Shown: positions 33,310 through 43,492 of the stretch, in pieces
How the letters are laid out: every line of letters begins with the position of its first letter
Position numbering within the stretch: position 1 is the first letter of the stretch
DNA from: Saccopteryx bilineata
Lineage: Eukaryota; Chordata; Mammalia; Chiroptera; Emballonuridae
Assembly (NCBI RefSeq): GCF_036850765.1
Contig: NC_089490.1
Coordinates: forward strand, 386,274,558 to 386,338,557
Direction of reading: 5' to 3'
DNA length: 64,000 bases
Notes under the pieces: generated by a model
Seen by the model: the letters and a program-made list of their open reading frames with translations, nothing else
What the model was told of the DNA's origin: nothing
The model's database searches: none
Position numbers and translations under genes: made by a program

Positions 33310-34216
33310 TGATCCACTAATTTTTTTGTTGTTGTTGTTGTTGTTGCTTGTTTCTTCTATCTTTTTGCCTTTATTTCCTCCACCTCGGTCCTTCTATTCT
33401 CTGCCCATCTTATGCTTCCCCTTTCTTGAACTACACTACCCATGAGTGTTGCATTTTATTTTTCTTCTTCATCCTCACCCTCCTTTAAGGTTATACTCCA
33501 AAACACTTAACTCTCACTCTCTCCTCTTTTGTTTTTTTTTTTTGTCTTGCTTTATTTTGTTTTTTTCTCCTCCTATTTTATTTCTTCCTTCGTTTTTCTC
33601 TTTTTCTTATTTTTTCCTTTCTATTCATTTTTTCTTTTCTCATTTTACTTTCCTCCCATATAATCCTCAATCACGAACAAATTAGTTAATTTGGGACTCA
33701 AGGCTTTTTTTTGGTTTTATTTCTCTTTTTTGCTTTTGTTTTTATTTTTTTTTCTCTTGTTTGTTTATTTTTGTGGCATTTTGGGTCCTCCCAACCCAAG
33801 GTCTCCATTGTATTTAGTCTTCGCTCCACTTAATACAACAGATTTTTACTTATTATTTTTATTTTTTCTTCTTTATTATACTTTTTTGGTCCTTTTTTCT
33901 GATTCCCTCTTATCCCTCTCATTATATCTCTTCGTTGACCATCACTTACAAGCAAATCATCTTATGCTTGTCTAAGATTTTCTTCCTTTTTTTTTTTTTT
34001 TTGCATTTAGTAGGTCCCTACTCCCTTTTTTTGCCCCTTGAACTCTTCACCCCAAATCAGGCCCTCCATTATAGGCACGATATTTCCCTGAGGAGGGGAG
34101 AGGAGGGAAAGAGAAGAGAGAAAAAAGGCGGAAATAATAAATTATTACTGTTTTTTTTTGTGGGGTGTTTTACCCTTTTTTTTTTTTTCTTTTAACTCTT
34201 TATTAATTCTAATTAG
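33310..34216 (+). other. Long T-rich tract in the L1 5'UTR ending in an acceptor-like AG
   Basis: The sense strand is dominated by T and C for about 900 bp, with many T-runs. The rest of the element is A-rich on this strand. The tract ends in a branch-point-like TTAATTCTAAT and AG at 34215-34216. The hydrophobic frames it produces (33446-34195) are composition artefacts. Confidence 0.6.
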
Positions 34217-34240
34217 TGCTATCAATAAGACCACCCTCAG

Positions 34241-35232
34241 ATGCCGATAAGAAAGAGGAAATCGAATATTATGGATACAAAAGAAAGAGAGGTAACACAA
34301 ATAGATGTAAAAAAATCTATAGAGAAAAGACTTAACATATTGGAAGCCTTGGAGCTAAATGACAGAGAATTTAAACTAGAAATCTTAAAAATACTCAGAG
34401 ATATACAAGAAAACACAGAAAGGCAATATAGGGAGATCAGAAAACAACTCAATGAACACAAAGAATATATTACCAAGGAAATTGAAACTATAAAAACAAA
34501 TCAAACAGAAATGAAAAACTCAATTCACGAGCTGAAAAACGAGGTAACAAGCTTAGCTAACAGAACAGCCCAGATTGAAGATAGGATTAGTGAAATAGAA
34601 GACAAACAACTTGAGGCACAACAGAGAGAAGAAGAAAGAGACTCAAAAATAATAAAAAATGAGAAAGCCCTACAGGAATTGTCTGACTCCATCAGAAAGA
34701 ATAACATAAGAATAATAGGTATATCAGAGGGAGAAGAGAAAGAAAATGGAATGGAGAATATACTCAAATAATAGACGAGAACTTCCCAAGCCTGTGGAAG
34801 GAATTAAAGCCTCAAATTCAAGAAGCAAACAGAACACCAAGTTTTCTTAACCCCAACAAACCCACTCCAAGGCACATCATAATAAAGATGACACAAACCA
34901 ATGACAAAGAAAAAATTCTCAAGGCAGCCAGGGAAAAGAAGAGTACAACATATAAAGGAAGGCCTATTAGATTATCATCAGATTTCTCAGCAGAAACTCT
35001 ACAAGCTAGAAGAGAGTGGACCCCAATATTTAAAGCCCTGAAAGAGAGGAACTTTCAGCCAAGAATACTATACCCATCAAAGCTATCCTTCAAGTATGAA
35101 GGAGATATAAAAACATTCACAAATACAGAAAAGATGAGAGAATTTATCAACAGAAAGCCCCCACTCCAGGAAATACTAAGGGGGGTTTTCCAACCAGATT
35201 CAAAGAACAAAAGAAAACAACACCACAAGTAA
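34241..35232 (+). pseudogene. L1 ORF1 with a single frameshift
   Basis: The first frame opens at ATG 34241 and runs 176 codons to a stop at 34769-34771. It covers a basic N terminus, a long heptad-rich coiled coil (about residues 20-145) and the start of the RNA-recognition domain. The second frame carries the rest of the RNA-recognition domain and the C-terminal domain, to a stop at 35230-35232. The frame changes close to 34765-34775 by a small indel in an A/T-rich run. Apart from that, the protein would be of normal L1 ORF1p length and order. ORF1p is the trimeric RNA-binding chaperone needed for retrotransposition in cis. This copy should not make it unless the break is a polymorphism or an assembly error. 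Confidence 0.9.
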
Positions 35233-35557
35233 CAGCTCCACCAAGAACACAATAAAACCAAACTTAAACTGTGACAACAAAGGAAAAAAAGGGGGGAGAG
35301 GATGGAGATTAACAGTAGCAAAGGATGATGAAGTGCAGAAATACTTATAAGATAGGGTACTACAATGAATATGGTAGGTACCCTTTTCATTACTTAATGG
35401 TAACCACCCTTAAAAAAACCACCACAAAAACACTTGACTTAAAAAAGGTAGCAACAGAGGAAAGAAGTATGGAACACAAACAAACAAAAACAAATGATAG
35501 AAAAACAAAAGAGAAGAATCAAACTAGATACAAAACTAACAGAAAGCAATTTATAAA

Positions 35558-38500
35558 ATGGCAGTAGGGAACCCACAAGTGTCAATAATTACACTAAATG
35601 TAAATGGATTAAACTTACCAATAAAAAGACACAGAGTAGCAGAATGGATTAAAAAAGAAAATCCAACTATATGCTGCCTACAAGAAACACATCTAAGCAA
35701 CAAGGATAAAAACAAATTCAAAGTGAAAGGCTGGAAAACAATACTCCAAGCAAACAACACCCAAAAAAAAGCAGGTGTAGCAATACTCATATCTAATAAT
35801 GCTGACTACAAGACAGAAAAAGTACTCAGAGACAAAAATGGTCATTTCATAATGATTAAGGGGAAGTTGAATCAAGAAGACATAACAATCCTTAATATAT
35901 ATGCACCAAACCAAGGAGCACCAAAATATATAAGACAGCTACTTATTGACCTTAAAACAAAAACTAACAAAAATACAATCATACTTGGAGACCTCAATAC
36001 ACCGCTGACGGCTCTAGATCGGTCATCCAAACAGAGAATCAATAAAGATATAGTGGCCTTAAACAAAATACTAGAACACCTGGATATGATAGACATCTAC
36101 AGGACACTTCATCCCAAAGCGACAGAGTATACATTTTTCTCTAGTGTACATGGAACATTCTCAAGAATTGACCATATGTTGGGCCACAAAGACAATATCA
36201 GCAAATTTAGAAAAATTGAAATTGTACCAAGCATATTTTCTGATCATAAAGCCTTGAAACTAGAATTCAACTGCAAAAAAGAGGGGGAAAAACCCACAAA
36301 AATGTGGAAACTAAACAACATACTTCTAAAAAATGAATGGGTCAAAGAAGAAATAAGCGCAGAAATCAAAAGATATATACAGACAAATGAAAATGAAAAT
36401 ACGACATATCAGAATCTCTGGGATGCAGCAAAAGCAGTAATAAGAGGAAAGTTCATATCACTTCAGGCCTATATGAACAAACAAGAGAGAGCCGAAGTAA
36501 ACCACTTAACTTCCCACCTTAAGGAACTAGAAAAAGAAGAACAAAGACAACCCAAAATCAGCCGAAGAAAGGAGATAATAAAAATCAGAGCAGAAATAAA
36601 TGAAATAGAGAACAGAAAAACTATAGAAAAAATCAATAAAACAAGGAGCTGGTTCTTTGAAAAGATCAACAAAATTGACAAACCCTTGGCAAGACTCACC
36701 AAGGAAAAAAGACACAGGACTCAAATAAATAAAATCCAAAATGAAAGAGGAGAGATCACCACAGACATCATAGAAATACAAAGAATTATTGTAGAATACT
36801 ATGAAAAATTATATGCCACCAAATACAACAATCTAGAAGAAATGGATAAATTCCTAGATCAATACAACCTTCCTAGACTGAGTCATGAAGAAGCAGAAAG
36901 CCTAAACAGACCAATCAGCAGGGAGGAAATAGAAAAAACTATTAAAAATCTCCCCAAAAATAAAAGTCCAGGCCCAGACGGTTATACTAGTGAATTCTAT
37001 CAAACATTCAAAGAAGACTTGGTTCCTATTCTACTCAAAGTCTTCCAAAAAATTGAAGAAGAAGCAATACTTCCAAACACATTTTATGAGGCCAACATAA
37101 CCCTCATACCAAAACCTGGCAAGGATGGCACAAAGAAAGAAAACTACAGACCAATATCTCTAATGAATACAGATGCTAAAATACTAAACAAAATACTGGC
37201 AAACCGAATACAACAACATATTAAAAAAATAATACATCATGATCAAGTGGGATTCATCCCAGAATCTCAAGGATGGTTCAACATACGCAAAACGGTTAAC
37301 GTAATACACCATATCAACAAAACAAAGAACAAAAACCACATGATCTTATCAATAGATGCAGAAAAGGCTTTTGATAAAATACAACACAATTTTATGTTTA
37401 AGACTCTCAACAAAATGGGTATAGAAGGAAAATATCTCAACATGATAAAGGCCATATATGATAAACCATCAGCCAACATCCTATTAAACGGCATAAAACT
37501 GAGGACTTTCTACCTTAAATCAGGAACAAGACAGGGTTGTCCACTCTCTCCACTCTTATTCAACGTGGTGCTAGAAGTTCTGGCCAGAGCAATCAGACAA
37601 GACAAAGAAATAAAAGGCATCCATATCGGAAAAGAAGAAGTAAAGCTATCACTTTTTGCTGATGATATGATCCTATACATCGAAAACCCGAAGGACTCCA
37701 CAAAAAGATTATTAGAAACAATAAACCAATACAGTAAGGTCGCAGGATACAAAATTAACATACAAAAGTCCATAGCCTTTCTATATGCCAACAATGAAAT
37801 ATTAGAAAACGAACTCAAAAAAATAATCCCCTTCACGATTGCAACAAAAAAAATAAAATACCTAGGAATAAACATAACAAAGAACGTAAAGGACCTATAT
37901 AATGAAAATTACAAAGCATTGTTAAGGGAAATCGAAAAAGATACAATGAGATGGAAAAATATTCCTTGTTCTTGGATAGGAAGAATAAATATAATCAAAA
38001 TGGCCATATTACCCAAAGCAATATACAAATTTAATGCAATTCCCATCAAAATCCCTATGAGATTTTTTAAACAAATGGAACAAAAAATCATCAGATTTAT
38101 ATGGAACTATAAAAAACCCCGAATAGCCAAAACAATCCTAAGGAAAAAGAATGAAGCTGGGGGCATTACAATACCTGACTTTAAACTATATTATAGGGCC
38201 ACGATAATCAAAACAGCATGGTATTGGCAGAAAAATAGACACTCAGATCAATGGAACAGAATAGAAAGCCCAGAAATAAAACCACATATATATGGTCAAA
38301 TAATCTTTGATAAAGGGGCCAACAACACACAATGGAGAAAAGAAAGCCTCTTCAACAAATGGTGTTGGGAAAACTGGAAAGCCACATCCAAAAGAATGAA
38401 ACTCGACTACAGCCTGTCCCCGTGTACTAAAATTAATTCAAAATGGATCAAAGACCTAAATATAAGACCTGAAACAATAAAGTACATAGAAGAAGACATA

Positions 38501-39385
38501 GGTACTAAAATCATGGACCTGGGTTTTAAAGAACATTTTATGAACTTGACTCCAATGGCAAGAGAAGTGAAGGCAAAGATAAATGAATGGGACTACATCA
38601 GAATTAAAAGTTTTTGCTCAGCAAGAGAAACTGATATCAAAATAAACAGACAGCCAACTAAATGGGAAATGATATTTTCAAACGACAGCTCAGATAAGGG
38701 CCTAATATCCAAAATTTACAAAGAACTCATAAAACTCAACAACAAACAAACAAACAATCCAATAAAAAAATGGGAAGAGGACATGAACAGACACTTCTCC
38801 CAGGAAGAGATACAAATGGCCAACAGATATATGAAAAGATGCTCAGCTTCATTAGTTATTAGAGAAATGCAAATCAAAACTACAATGAGATACCACCTCA
38901 CCCCTGTTAGATTAGCTATTATCAACAAGACGGGTAATAGCAAATGTTGGAGAGGCTGTGGAGAAAAAGGAACCCTCATTCACTGTTGGTGGGACTGTAA
39001 AGTAGTACAACCATTATGGAGGAAAGTATGGTGGTTCCTCAAAAAACTGCAAATAGAACTACCTTATGACCCAGCAATCCCTCTACTGGGTATATACCCC
39101 AAAACCTCAGAAACATTGATACGTGAAGACACATGTAGCCCCATGTTCATTGCAGCACTGTTCACAGTGGCCAAGACATGGAAACAACCAAAAAGCCCTT
39201 CAATAGAAGACTGGATAAAGAAGATGTGGCACATATACACTATGGAATACTACTCAGCCATAAGAAATGATGACATCAGATCATTTACAGCAAAATGGTG
39301 GGATCTTGATAACATTATAAGGAGTGAAATAAGCAAATCAGAAAAAAACAAGAACTACATGATTCCATACATTGGTGGAACATAA
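35558..39385 (+). CDS. L1 ORF2 protein: endonuclease-reverse transcriptase, intact, 1275 aa
   Basis: One open frame of 1275 codons, the same length as human ORF2p. The N-terminal AP-like endonuclease (residues 1-239) keeps N14, E43, D145, N147, T192, D205, D229 and H230 at the human positions. The reverse transcriptase domain (about 500-770) keeps the finger/palm motifs and the catalytic FADD at residues 700-703; D702 and D703 are coded at 37661-37666. The C-terminal Cys-rich motif (C-x3-C-x7-H-x4-C type) is at about residues 1130-1147. ORF2p nicks the target at T-rich sites and copies L1 RNA by target-primed reverse transcription. It also mobilises SINEs in trans, so the bat SINEs here probably depend on such a protein. 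The first ATG is chosen because it aligns the catalytic residues with known numbering. Confidence 0.96.
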   Translation: MAVGNPQVSIITLNVNGLNLPIKRHRVAEWIKKENPTICCLQETHLSNKDKNKFKVKGWKTILQANNTQKKAGVAILISNNADYKTEKVLRDKNGHFIMIKGKLNQEDITILNIYAPNQGAPKYIRQLLIDLKTKTNKNTIILGDLNTPLTALDRSSKQRINKDIVALNKILEHLDMIDIYRTLHPKATEYTFFSSVHGTFSRIDHMLGHKDNISKFRKIEIVPSIFSDHKALKLEFNCKKEGEKPTKMWKLNNILLKNEWVKEEISAEIKRYIQTNENENTTYQNLWDAAKAVIRGKFISLQAYMNKQERAEVNHLTSHLKELEKEEQRQPKISRRKEIIKIRAEINEIENRKTIEKINKTRSWFFEKINKIDKPLARLTKEKRHRTQINKIQNERGEITTDIIEIQRIIVEYYEKLYATKYNNLEEMDKFLDQYNLPRLSHEEAESLNRPISREEIEKTIKNLPKNKSPGPDGYTSEFYQTFKEDLVPILLKVFQKIEEEAILPNTFYEANITLIPKPGKDGTKKENYRPISLMNTDAKILNKILANRIQQHIKKIIHHDQVGFIPESQGWFNIRKTVNVIHHINKTKNKNHMILSIDAEKAFDKIQHNFMFKTLNKMGIEGKYLNMIKAIYDKPSANILLNGIKLRTFYLKSGTRQGCPLSPLLFNVVLEVLARAIRQDKEIKGIHIGKEEVKLSLFADDMILYIENPKDSTKRLLETINQYSKVAGYKINIQKSIAFLYANNEILENELKKIIPFTIATKKIKYLGINITKNVKDLYNENYKALLREIEKDTMRWKNIPCSWIGRINIIKMAILPKAIYKFNAIPIKIPMRFFKQMEQKIIRFIWNYKKPRIAKTILRKKNEAGGITIPDFKLYYRATIIKTAWYWQKNRHSDQWNRIESPEIKPHIYGQIIFDKGANNTQWRKESLFNKWCWENWKATSKRMKLDYSLSPCTKINSKWIKDLNIRPETIKYIEEDIGTKIMDLGFKEHFMNLTPMAREVKAKINEWDYIRIKSFCSARETDIKINRQPTKWEMIFSNDSSDKGLISKIYKELIKLNNKQTNNPIKKWEEDMNRHFSQEEIQMANRYMKRCSASLVIREMQIKTTMRYHLTPVRLAIINKTGNSKCWRGCGEKGTLIHCWWDCKVVQPLWRKVWWFLKKLQIELPYDPAIPLLGIYPKTSETLIREDTCSPMFIAALFTVAKTWKQPKSPSIEDWIKKMWHIYTMEYYSAIRNDDIRSFTAKWWDLDNIIRSEISKSEKNKNYMIPYIGGT

Positions 39386-39420
39386 AAATGAGACTAAGAG
39401 ACATGGACAAGAGTGTGGTG

Positions 39421-39495
39421 GTTACCAAGGGTGGGGGGGGGAGGGAGGACATGGGAGGGAGGGAGGGAGAGAGTTAGGGGGAGGGGGAGGGGCAC
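39421..39495 (+). other. G-rich tract in the L1 3'UTR (G-quadruplex candidate)
   Basis: Several G-runs of 3 or more (gggtggggggggg, gggagggaggg, ggggga) lie within 75 bp. A G-rich 3'UTR tract is a known conserved trait of L1. The older host L1 has the same tract at about 40922-40953. Confidence 0.75.
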
Positions 39496-39634
39496 AGAGA
39501 ACTAGATAGAGGGTGACGGAGGACAATCTGACTTTGGGCGAGGGGTTTGCAACATAATTTGATGACAAAATAACCTAGACATGTTTTCTTTGAATATATG
39601 TAACCTGATTTATTAATGTCATCCCATTACCATT

Positions 39635-39674
39635 AATAAAAATTTATGAAAAAAAAAATAAAAATAAAAAAAAT
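39635..39674 (+). terminator. L1 polyadenylation signal and A-rich tail
   Basis: AATAAA at 39635-39640 is followed after 8 bases by an A-rich tail with AT interruptions to 39674. The right copy of the target-site duplication starts immediately after. Confidence 0.8.
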
Positions 39675-39706
39675 AAAAAGCATTGGTACATATATACTAT
39701 GGAATA
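39675..39706 (+). mobile_element. Older L1, part 2 (32 bp between two nested insertions)
   Basis: AAAAAGCATTGGTA (39675-39688) is the right duplication of the young L1. It is followed by 'catatatactatggaata', which continues the older L1 ORF2 end until the Tigger element begins. Confidence 0.9.
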
Positions 39707-40749
39707 CAGATATTGATCGACTTACGACCTATGCAACTTACAACCATTCAACTTTACAACCACAATCACTAGCTACGACTGCTCCACATCTGGCAACACA
39801 AGCGTTGCCTACTGGGTGTATGACAGTGCGGACCAGCTTCCGGCAGCACTACCATCTCCACATGCGCCATTTTAACTGTTATCCCAGACTCAGTACAGCA
39901 ATTTGGGTTTTGTGTCTTGGATATTTTTTATCAAACCCCTCCCAAGATGTCTACCAAGAGGAAATTGTCTTTGTCTACGCCTCAGCCTGCCAAGAAGAAA
40001 GAAAGGCCATCCATCTCAACATGAAAATGAGCGTGGGTTCATCCGATTTGAGCATGGGTTCACCAGCTTGAGTGCAGGGGCGCTGGCTTGAGCATGGGAT
40101 CATAGACATGACCCCATGATCGCTAGTTTGAGCCCAAGGTCACTGACTTGAGCAAGGGGCCACTCGCTCTGCTGTAACCCTCTGGTCAAGGCACATATGA
40201 GAAAGCAATCAATGAACAAGTACGAAGGAGGAAAGAAAGTGAATGTGATCGCACATGTTTATGAAAAACGAACTCTGGTAAACCAAACTGCTGCCTCAGA
40301 TGACGACATCAACGATCCACAGCCAAGCACCAGCGGCCAATAAAATGTTTTGTACATGTTTATATATCTTAATATGTTTTGCAATTGGGAAAATGTTTCC
40401 TATGGTATTTTTTACACCTGTATTTTATATTTTTGTATGCACCTGTATTTTGTAATTTTGTATGTTTTGCAAATATTAAACCAGTTGTACTGGTAATGCA
40501 GTGTTTTACTTAAACCTGATGAATGTAAAAATACGAAACAAAATGATGTAGAGATTATATAAATGGCATAAAATGAACAAAGAAAATTATGATCTATAAT
40601 AATGAAAGAAAATTATGATAAAATATGACTTAAAGATTGTTATGACATCATTTCACAGTACTGTACATATAGCCTACTCAACTTACGACCAAATCATGTT
40701 ACAACTGGTCTGTCAGAACCAATTGTGGTCGTAAGTTGAGCACTAGCTG
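39707..40749 (+). mobile_element. Tigger-type (TcMar) DNA transposon, 1043 bp, deleted
   Basis: Ends are CAG...CTG with imperfect inverted repeats sharing the inner CGACTTACGACC/CAACTTACGACC block. It is flanked by TA on both sides (39705-39706 and 40750-40751). Removing it rejoins the L1 phrase ggaatactactcagcc. Inside are transposase ends only. A start at 39947 gives a basic N terminus beginning MSTKRK. A C-terminal piece ends DPQPSTSGQ at the stop 40341-40343, with an overlapping AATAAA. The catalytic core is missing, so it is non-autonomous. TA target, CAG ends and protein ends all fit the Tigger branch of Tc1/mariner. Confidence 0.88.
40028..40219 (+). mobile_element. Bat SINE fragment inside the Tigger element
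   Basis: Matches the middle of the long GCCTGACC-family SINE ('gagcgtgggttcatccgatttgagc' through 'gaaagcaatcaatgaacaa'). It lacks the tRNA head with the A and B boxes and lacks the CT/A tail. No target-site duplication was found. It replaces the transposase core of the Tigger element. Confidence 0.8.
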
Positions 40750-41125
40750 TACTACTCAGCCATAAGAAATGATGACATCAGATCATTTACAACAACATGG
40801 ATGGAACTTGATAACATTATACTGAGGGAAATAAGTAAATCAGAAAAAACTAAGAACTATATGATTCCATACTTAGGTGAGATATAAAAATGAGACTCAG
40901 AGACATGGACAAGAGGGTGGTGGTTGGGGGGGAGGGGGGAGGAGGGGACGGGCACAAAGAAAACCAGATAGAAGGCGACGGAAGACAATTTGACTTTGGG
41001 TGATGGGTAATCAACATAATCAAATGTCAAAATAACCTGGAGATGTTTTCTCTGAACATATGTACCCTGATTGATCAATGTCACCTCATTAAAATTAATA
41101 TTAATAATAATAATAAATTTAAAAT
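40750..41125 (+). mobile_element. Older L1, part 3: ORF2 end and 3'UTR
   Basis: Continues ORF2 ('actactcagccataagaaatgatgac') through the stop region and the G-rich 3'UTR tract. It ends 'cacctcattaaaattaat' plus an AAT-rich tail. It aligns closely with 39246-39645 of the young L1, so the two L1s are related subfamilies of different age. Confidence 0.92.
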
Positions 41126-41140
41126 AAGAAAGTTTGAGGA

Positions 41141-41332
41141 GCCTGACCTGTGGTGGCACAGTGCATAAAGTGTCAACCTGCAATGCTGAGGTCGATGGTT
41201 CAAAATCCTGAGCTTACCTGGTCAAGGCACATATAGAAAGCAACTACTACGATTGATGCTTCTAGCTTCCCCCCCCCCTTTCTCTCTCTCTCCTATCTTT
41301 AAAAATCAATAAATAAATTTCTTTTAAAAAAA
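41141..41332 (+). mobile_element. tRNA-derived bat SINE (GCCTGACCTGTGGTGG short form)
   Basis: Starts gcctgacctgtggtggcaca and ends in a C-run, a CT tail and A-rich sequence. Imperfect duplication AAGTTTGAGGA (left) versus ATGTTTGAGGC (right). It sits directly behind the older L1's tail. Confidence 0.88.
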
Positions 41333-41344
41333 GGAAAAATGTTT

Positions 41345-42495
41345 GAGGCACATAAGACTATACTTTCTTAATATTTTTCTTTAAATGGATAGTCTAAAAA
41401 TGTGAATGTTTATGCTTCAAGAAAACAAAATCATTAATATAAATGGGAAACCAGTATCTTTACCTATAAGTAAGATAGTCTTTATAAAATTAAATGCAAT
41501 AAAAAGTTTTAAGTGCCAGAAAACTTGTGAAAGGCTTTAAAATGGGCAATAATGTTTACTGTGTGTCTTGTCTATGGCACCTTTCTGTGCTTTTCATTGT
41601 CTTTGAGCACTTTTTAACACTGTAAGTTGTAGAAAACATGTATAAAAGATTTATGTAGTACTCATAACTCTTATCAATAGAAAGGCAAATTAATTTTATA
41701 TGATGGAATGGATTTGGTTATTGCTCTTTTGATATTTACCAGTTTTGTATCTATTTATAAATTCATATAGGTACTACTTATATGTGTATGTAATTTGAGT
41801 TCTCCTTTGAACCGGTTATAACATCTTGCTGGTTCACTTATTAATTAGTTAAATAAAATCTTTGATACTTGTTCATTTTAAAAAAAAAAAAAACAACTGG
41901 AAATATCTGTTTTGCTTCCAGTGCTATAAAAAATGTTGGTGGTGCCCTTCAGGTTATCCCCCATGTACTCCAAGATTTCAGTAAAAAAAAAAATAGCAAC
42001 CACTACAATTTCTATATTAGAGCTGCTTCTGCTGGTGCCAGTGCTTAAATATCTACTCTGTACCGAGCCTATACCATCTATTCTGAACCCTCCATAACAG
42101 TCCTCTGAATTAGGCATTTCTATCCTCAGTGAGCTACAAACATCAGCCATCCAGCTCTAGGGCTTCTTCTAATAGCAACCAGCTCATTCAGTTGTTTAGC
42201 CTAAGAGGCTACACTTAATCCATATGAATCCCTCCTGATTACAGACTAGAATTTGATCCAGAGCAGCAAGTTCATGGGCTGGCTGAAAGAGTTCAACTTG
42301 GCCAATTAAATTCTCTGGGTTTTCTCTGTCCAGGCTACACAGTAGAATCACCTAGTGACCTTTTTATACACACAGGTACCAGGCTCCACATAGACCAATT
42401 AAATTAGTCTGGGGGAAAGAAGAGCTAAACATACATATTTTGCAAAACTCTCTTGTTGATTCTAATAGGCAGCCAAGGGTGAGTGTGTCACGGCT
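41345..42495. other. Unique sequence, no gene seen
   Basis: An A-run at 41880-41894 and another at 41982-41992. A 90-codon reverse frame at 41878-42150 has no domain. Confidence 0.4.
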
Positions 42496-42502
42496 TTAGA
42501 GC

Positions 42503-42640
42503 AGTGGTTCCCAAAGTAGTAGCATCAGCATCCTGTGGAAACTTATTAGAAATACTCCTTCTCAAGACCCACTCCAGACCTACTGGATCAGGAACTCTGG
42601 TGCCCAGATCCGCATTTGAGCAAAACCTCTAGACAATTCT
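42503..42640 (+). mobile_element. MER5-type hAT fragment, copy 1
   Basis: Contains 'gcagtggttcccaaagtagtagcatcagcatcctgtggaaacttattagaaatactccttctc', 'actccagacctactggatcaggaactctgg' and 'gatccgcatttgagcaaaacctctagacaattctg', in MER5A order. Confidence 0.8.
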
Positions 42641-42664
42641 GTCACACACCAAAGTCGGAGTCCC

Positions 42665-42840
42665 ATGGCCCCAAAGCCTTGCTACTCGAAGTGCGGTCCA
42701 TGCACCAGCAGCTTCGGCACCCCCTAGAAACATGCCAGAAACACAGCCTCCCATCCACCCTGGAATTCAGGAATCAGAATCTGCATTTCTGCTACATTGC
42801 CAACTGACTGGCATGCACATTAATGTTTGAGAAATACAGA
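42665..42840 (+). mobile_element. MER5-type hAT fragment, copy 2
   Basis: Contains 'cttgctactcgaagtgcggtccatgcaccagcagcttcggcacc', 'attcaggaatcagaatctgcatttctgc' and 'gcacattaatgtttgagaaat'. It lies directly behind copy 1 in the same orientation. Confidence 0.75.
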
Positions 42841-43121
42841 AGAAGAAAAAAATGAATGTGTCTCAAAGGAAGAAGTCAAAAATAGCCAAAACAGAAAGTA
42901 ATGATTCTCAGCCAGGGAGGTGGGCTTTATCTAAGGGGGATGGATTCATCAGAACAAACTCAGGGGCTTTCTCAACCTTCTGGTACAGATACCCAGAGAC
43001 TATAATATGTCACAATCACAGCTACTGGCCAGCATGCGGGATGGAAACCGGGTACGAGGCAGAAACTTGAGAAATGCTGGTAGAGAAAGCATGATGAGCA
43101 TGCTGAGCCTGAGACATGAAA
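42841..43121. other. Unique sequence, possibly another decayed hAT fragment
   Basis: 'taatgattctcagccaggg' near 42899 and 'cttgagaaatgctgg' near 43066 could be the two ends of an old hAT element. Not secure. Confidence 0.3.
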
Positions 43122-43133
43122 AAGCAGAGGGAG

Positions 43134-43480
43134 GCCCTGGCCAGTGGCTCAGTGGATAGAGCATCAGCCAGTGGATGAATGTGTGGGGTTTGACTCCCGG
43201 TCAGGGCGTACATAAGACAACCACCTACTTCTCTCCCCCTCCCACACCCCCTTCTCTCCCTCTTCCCCTTTTGCAACCAGTGGCTCAGTTGGTTCAACTA
43301 TGGCCCCGAACACTGAGGATAGCTCTGCAGGTCCAAGCATGTCAGCCTCAGGCACTGAAACTAGCTCAATACTCCAGCATTGGCTCCAGAGGGGGTTGCC
43401 GAGTAGATTCCTGTAGGGGAGCATGCATGAGTCTGTCTCATTATCTCCCCTCCTCTCATTTAAAAAAAAAGTGGGGGGGG
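43134..43480 (+). mobile_element. tRNA-derived bat SINE (GCCCTGGCC family)
   Basis: Starts gccctggccagtggctcagt, with the 'gtcagggcgtacataagac' block, the middle 'ggctcagttggttcaac' and an A-rich tail running into a G-run. Exact duplication AGCAGAGGGAG at 43123-43133 and 43482-43492. Confidence 0.92.
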
Positions 43481-43492
43481 GAGCAGAGGGAG

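Larger units (their letters stand above)
31817..34240 (+). promoter_or_regulatory. L1 5'UTR and internal promoter (2.4 kb)
   Basis: Three zones are visible. 31817-31970 has the transcription-factor sites. About 31980-32470 is a CpG island with GC-rich tandem repeats. About 33310-34216 is strongly T-rich on the L1 sense strand. At 2.4 kb it is longer than the roughly 0.9-kb human L1 5'UTR. Like other L1s it should drive transcription from an internal promoter at its first base. Confidence 0.85.
31817..39674 (+). mobile_element. Full-length young L1 retrotransposon (about 7.86 kb)
   Basis: All L1 parts are present in order: 5'UTR (31817-34240), ORF1 (34241-35232, frameshifted), inter-ORF spacer of 325 bp (35233-35557), ORF2 (35558-39385), 3'UTR with a G-rich tract, AATAAA at 39635-39640 and an A-rich tail to 39674. 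The 14-bp target-site duplication AAAAAGCATTGGTA is exact (31803-31816 and 39675-39688). Preserved CpGs, an open ORF2 and an exact duplication all say it inserted recently. It lies inside an older L1 in the same orientation. Confidence 0.97.

Noticed and set aside
33446..34195. Hydrophobic Phe/Leu-rich frames as membrane proteins
   Set aside because: Produced by the T-rich composition of the L1 5'UTR.
35551..39000. Many reverse-strand frames under ORF2
   Set aside because: Shadows of the intact ORF2 reading frame.
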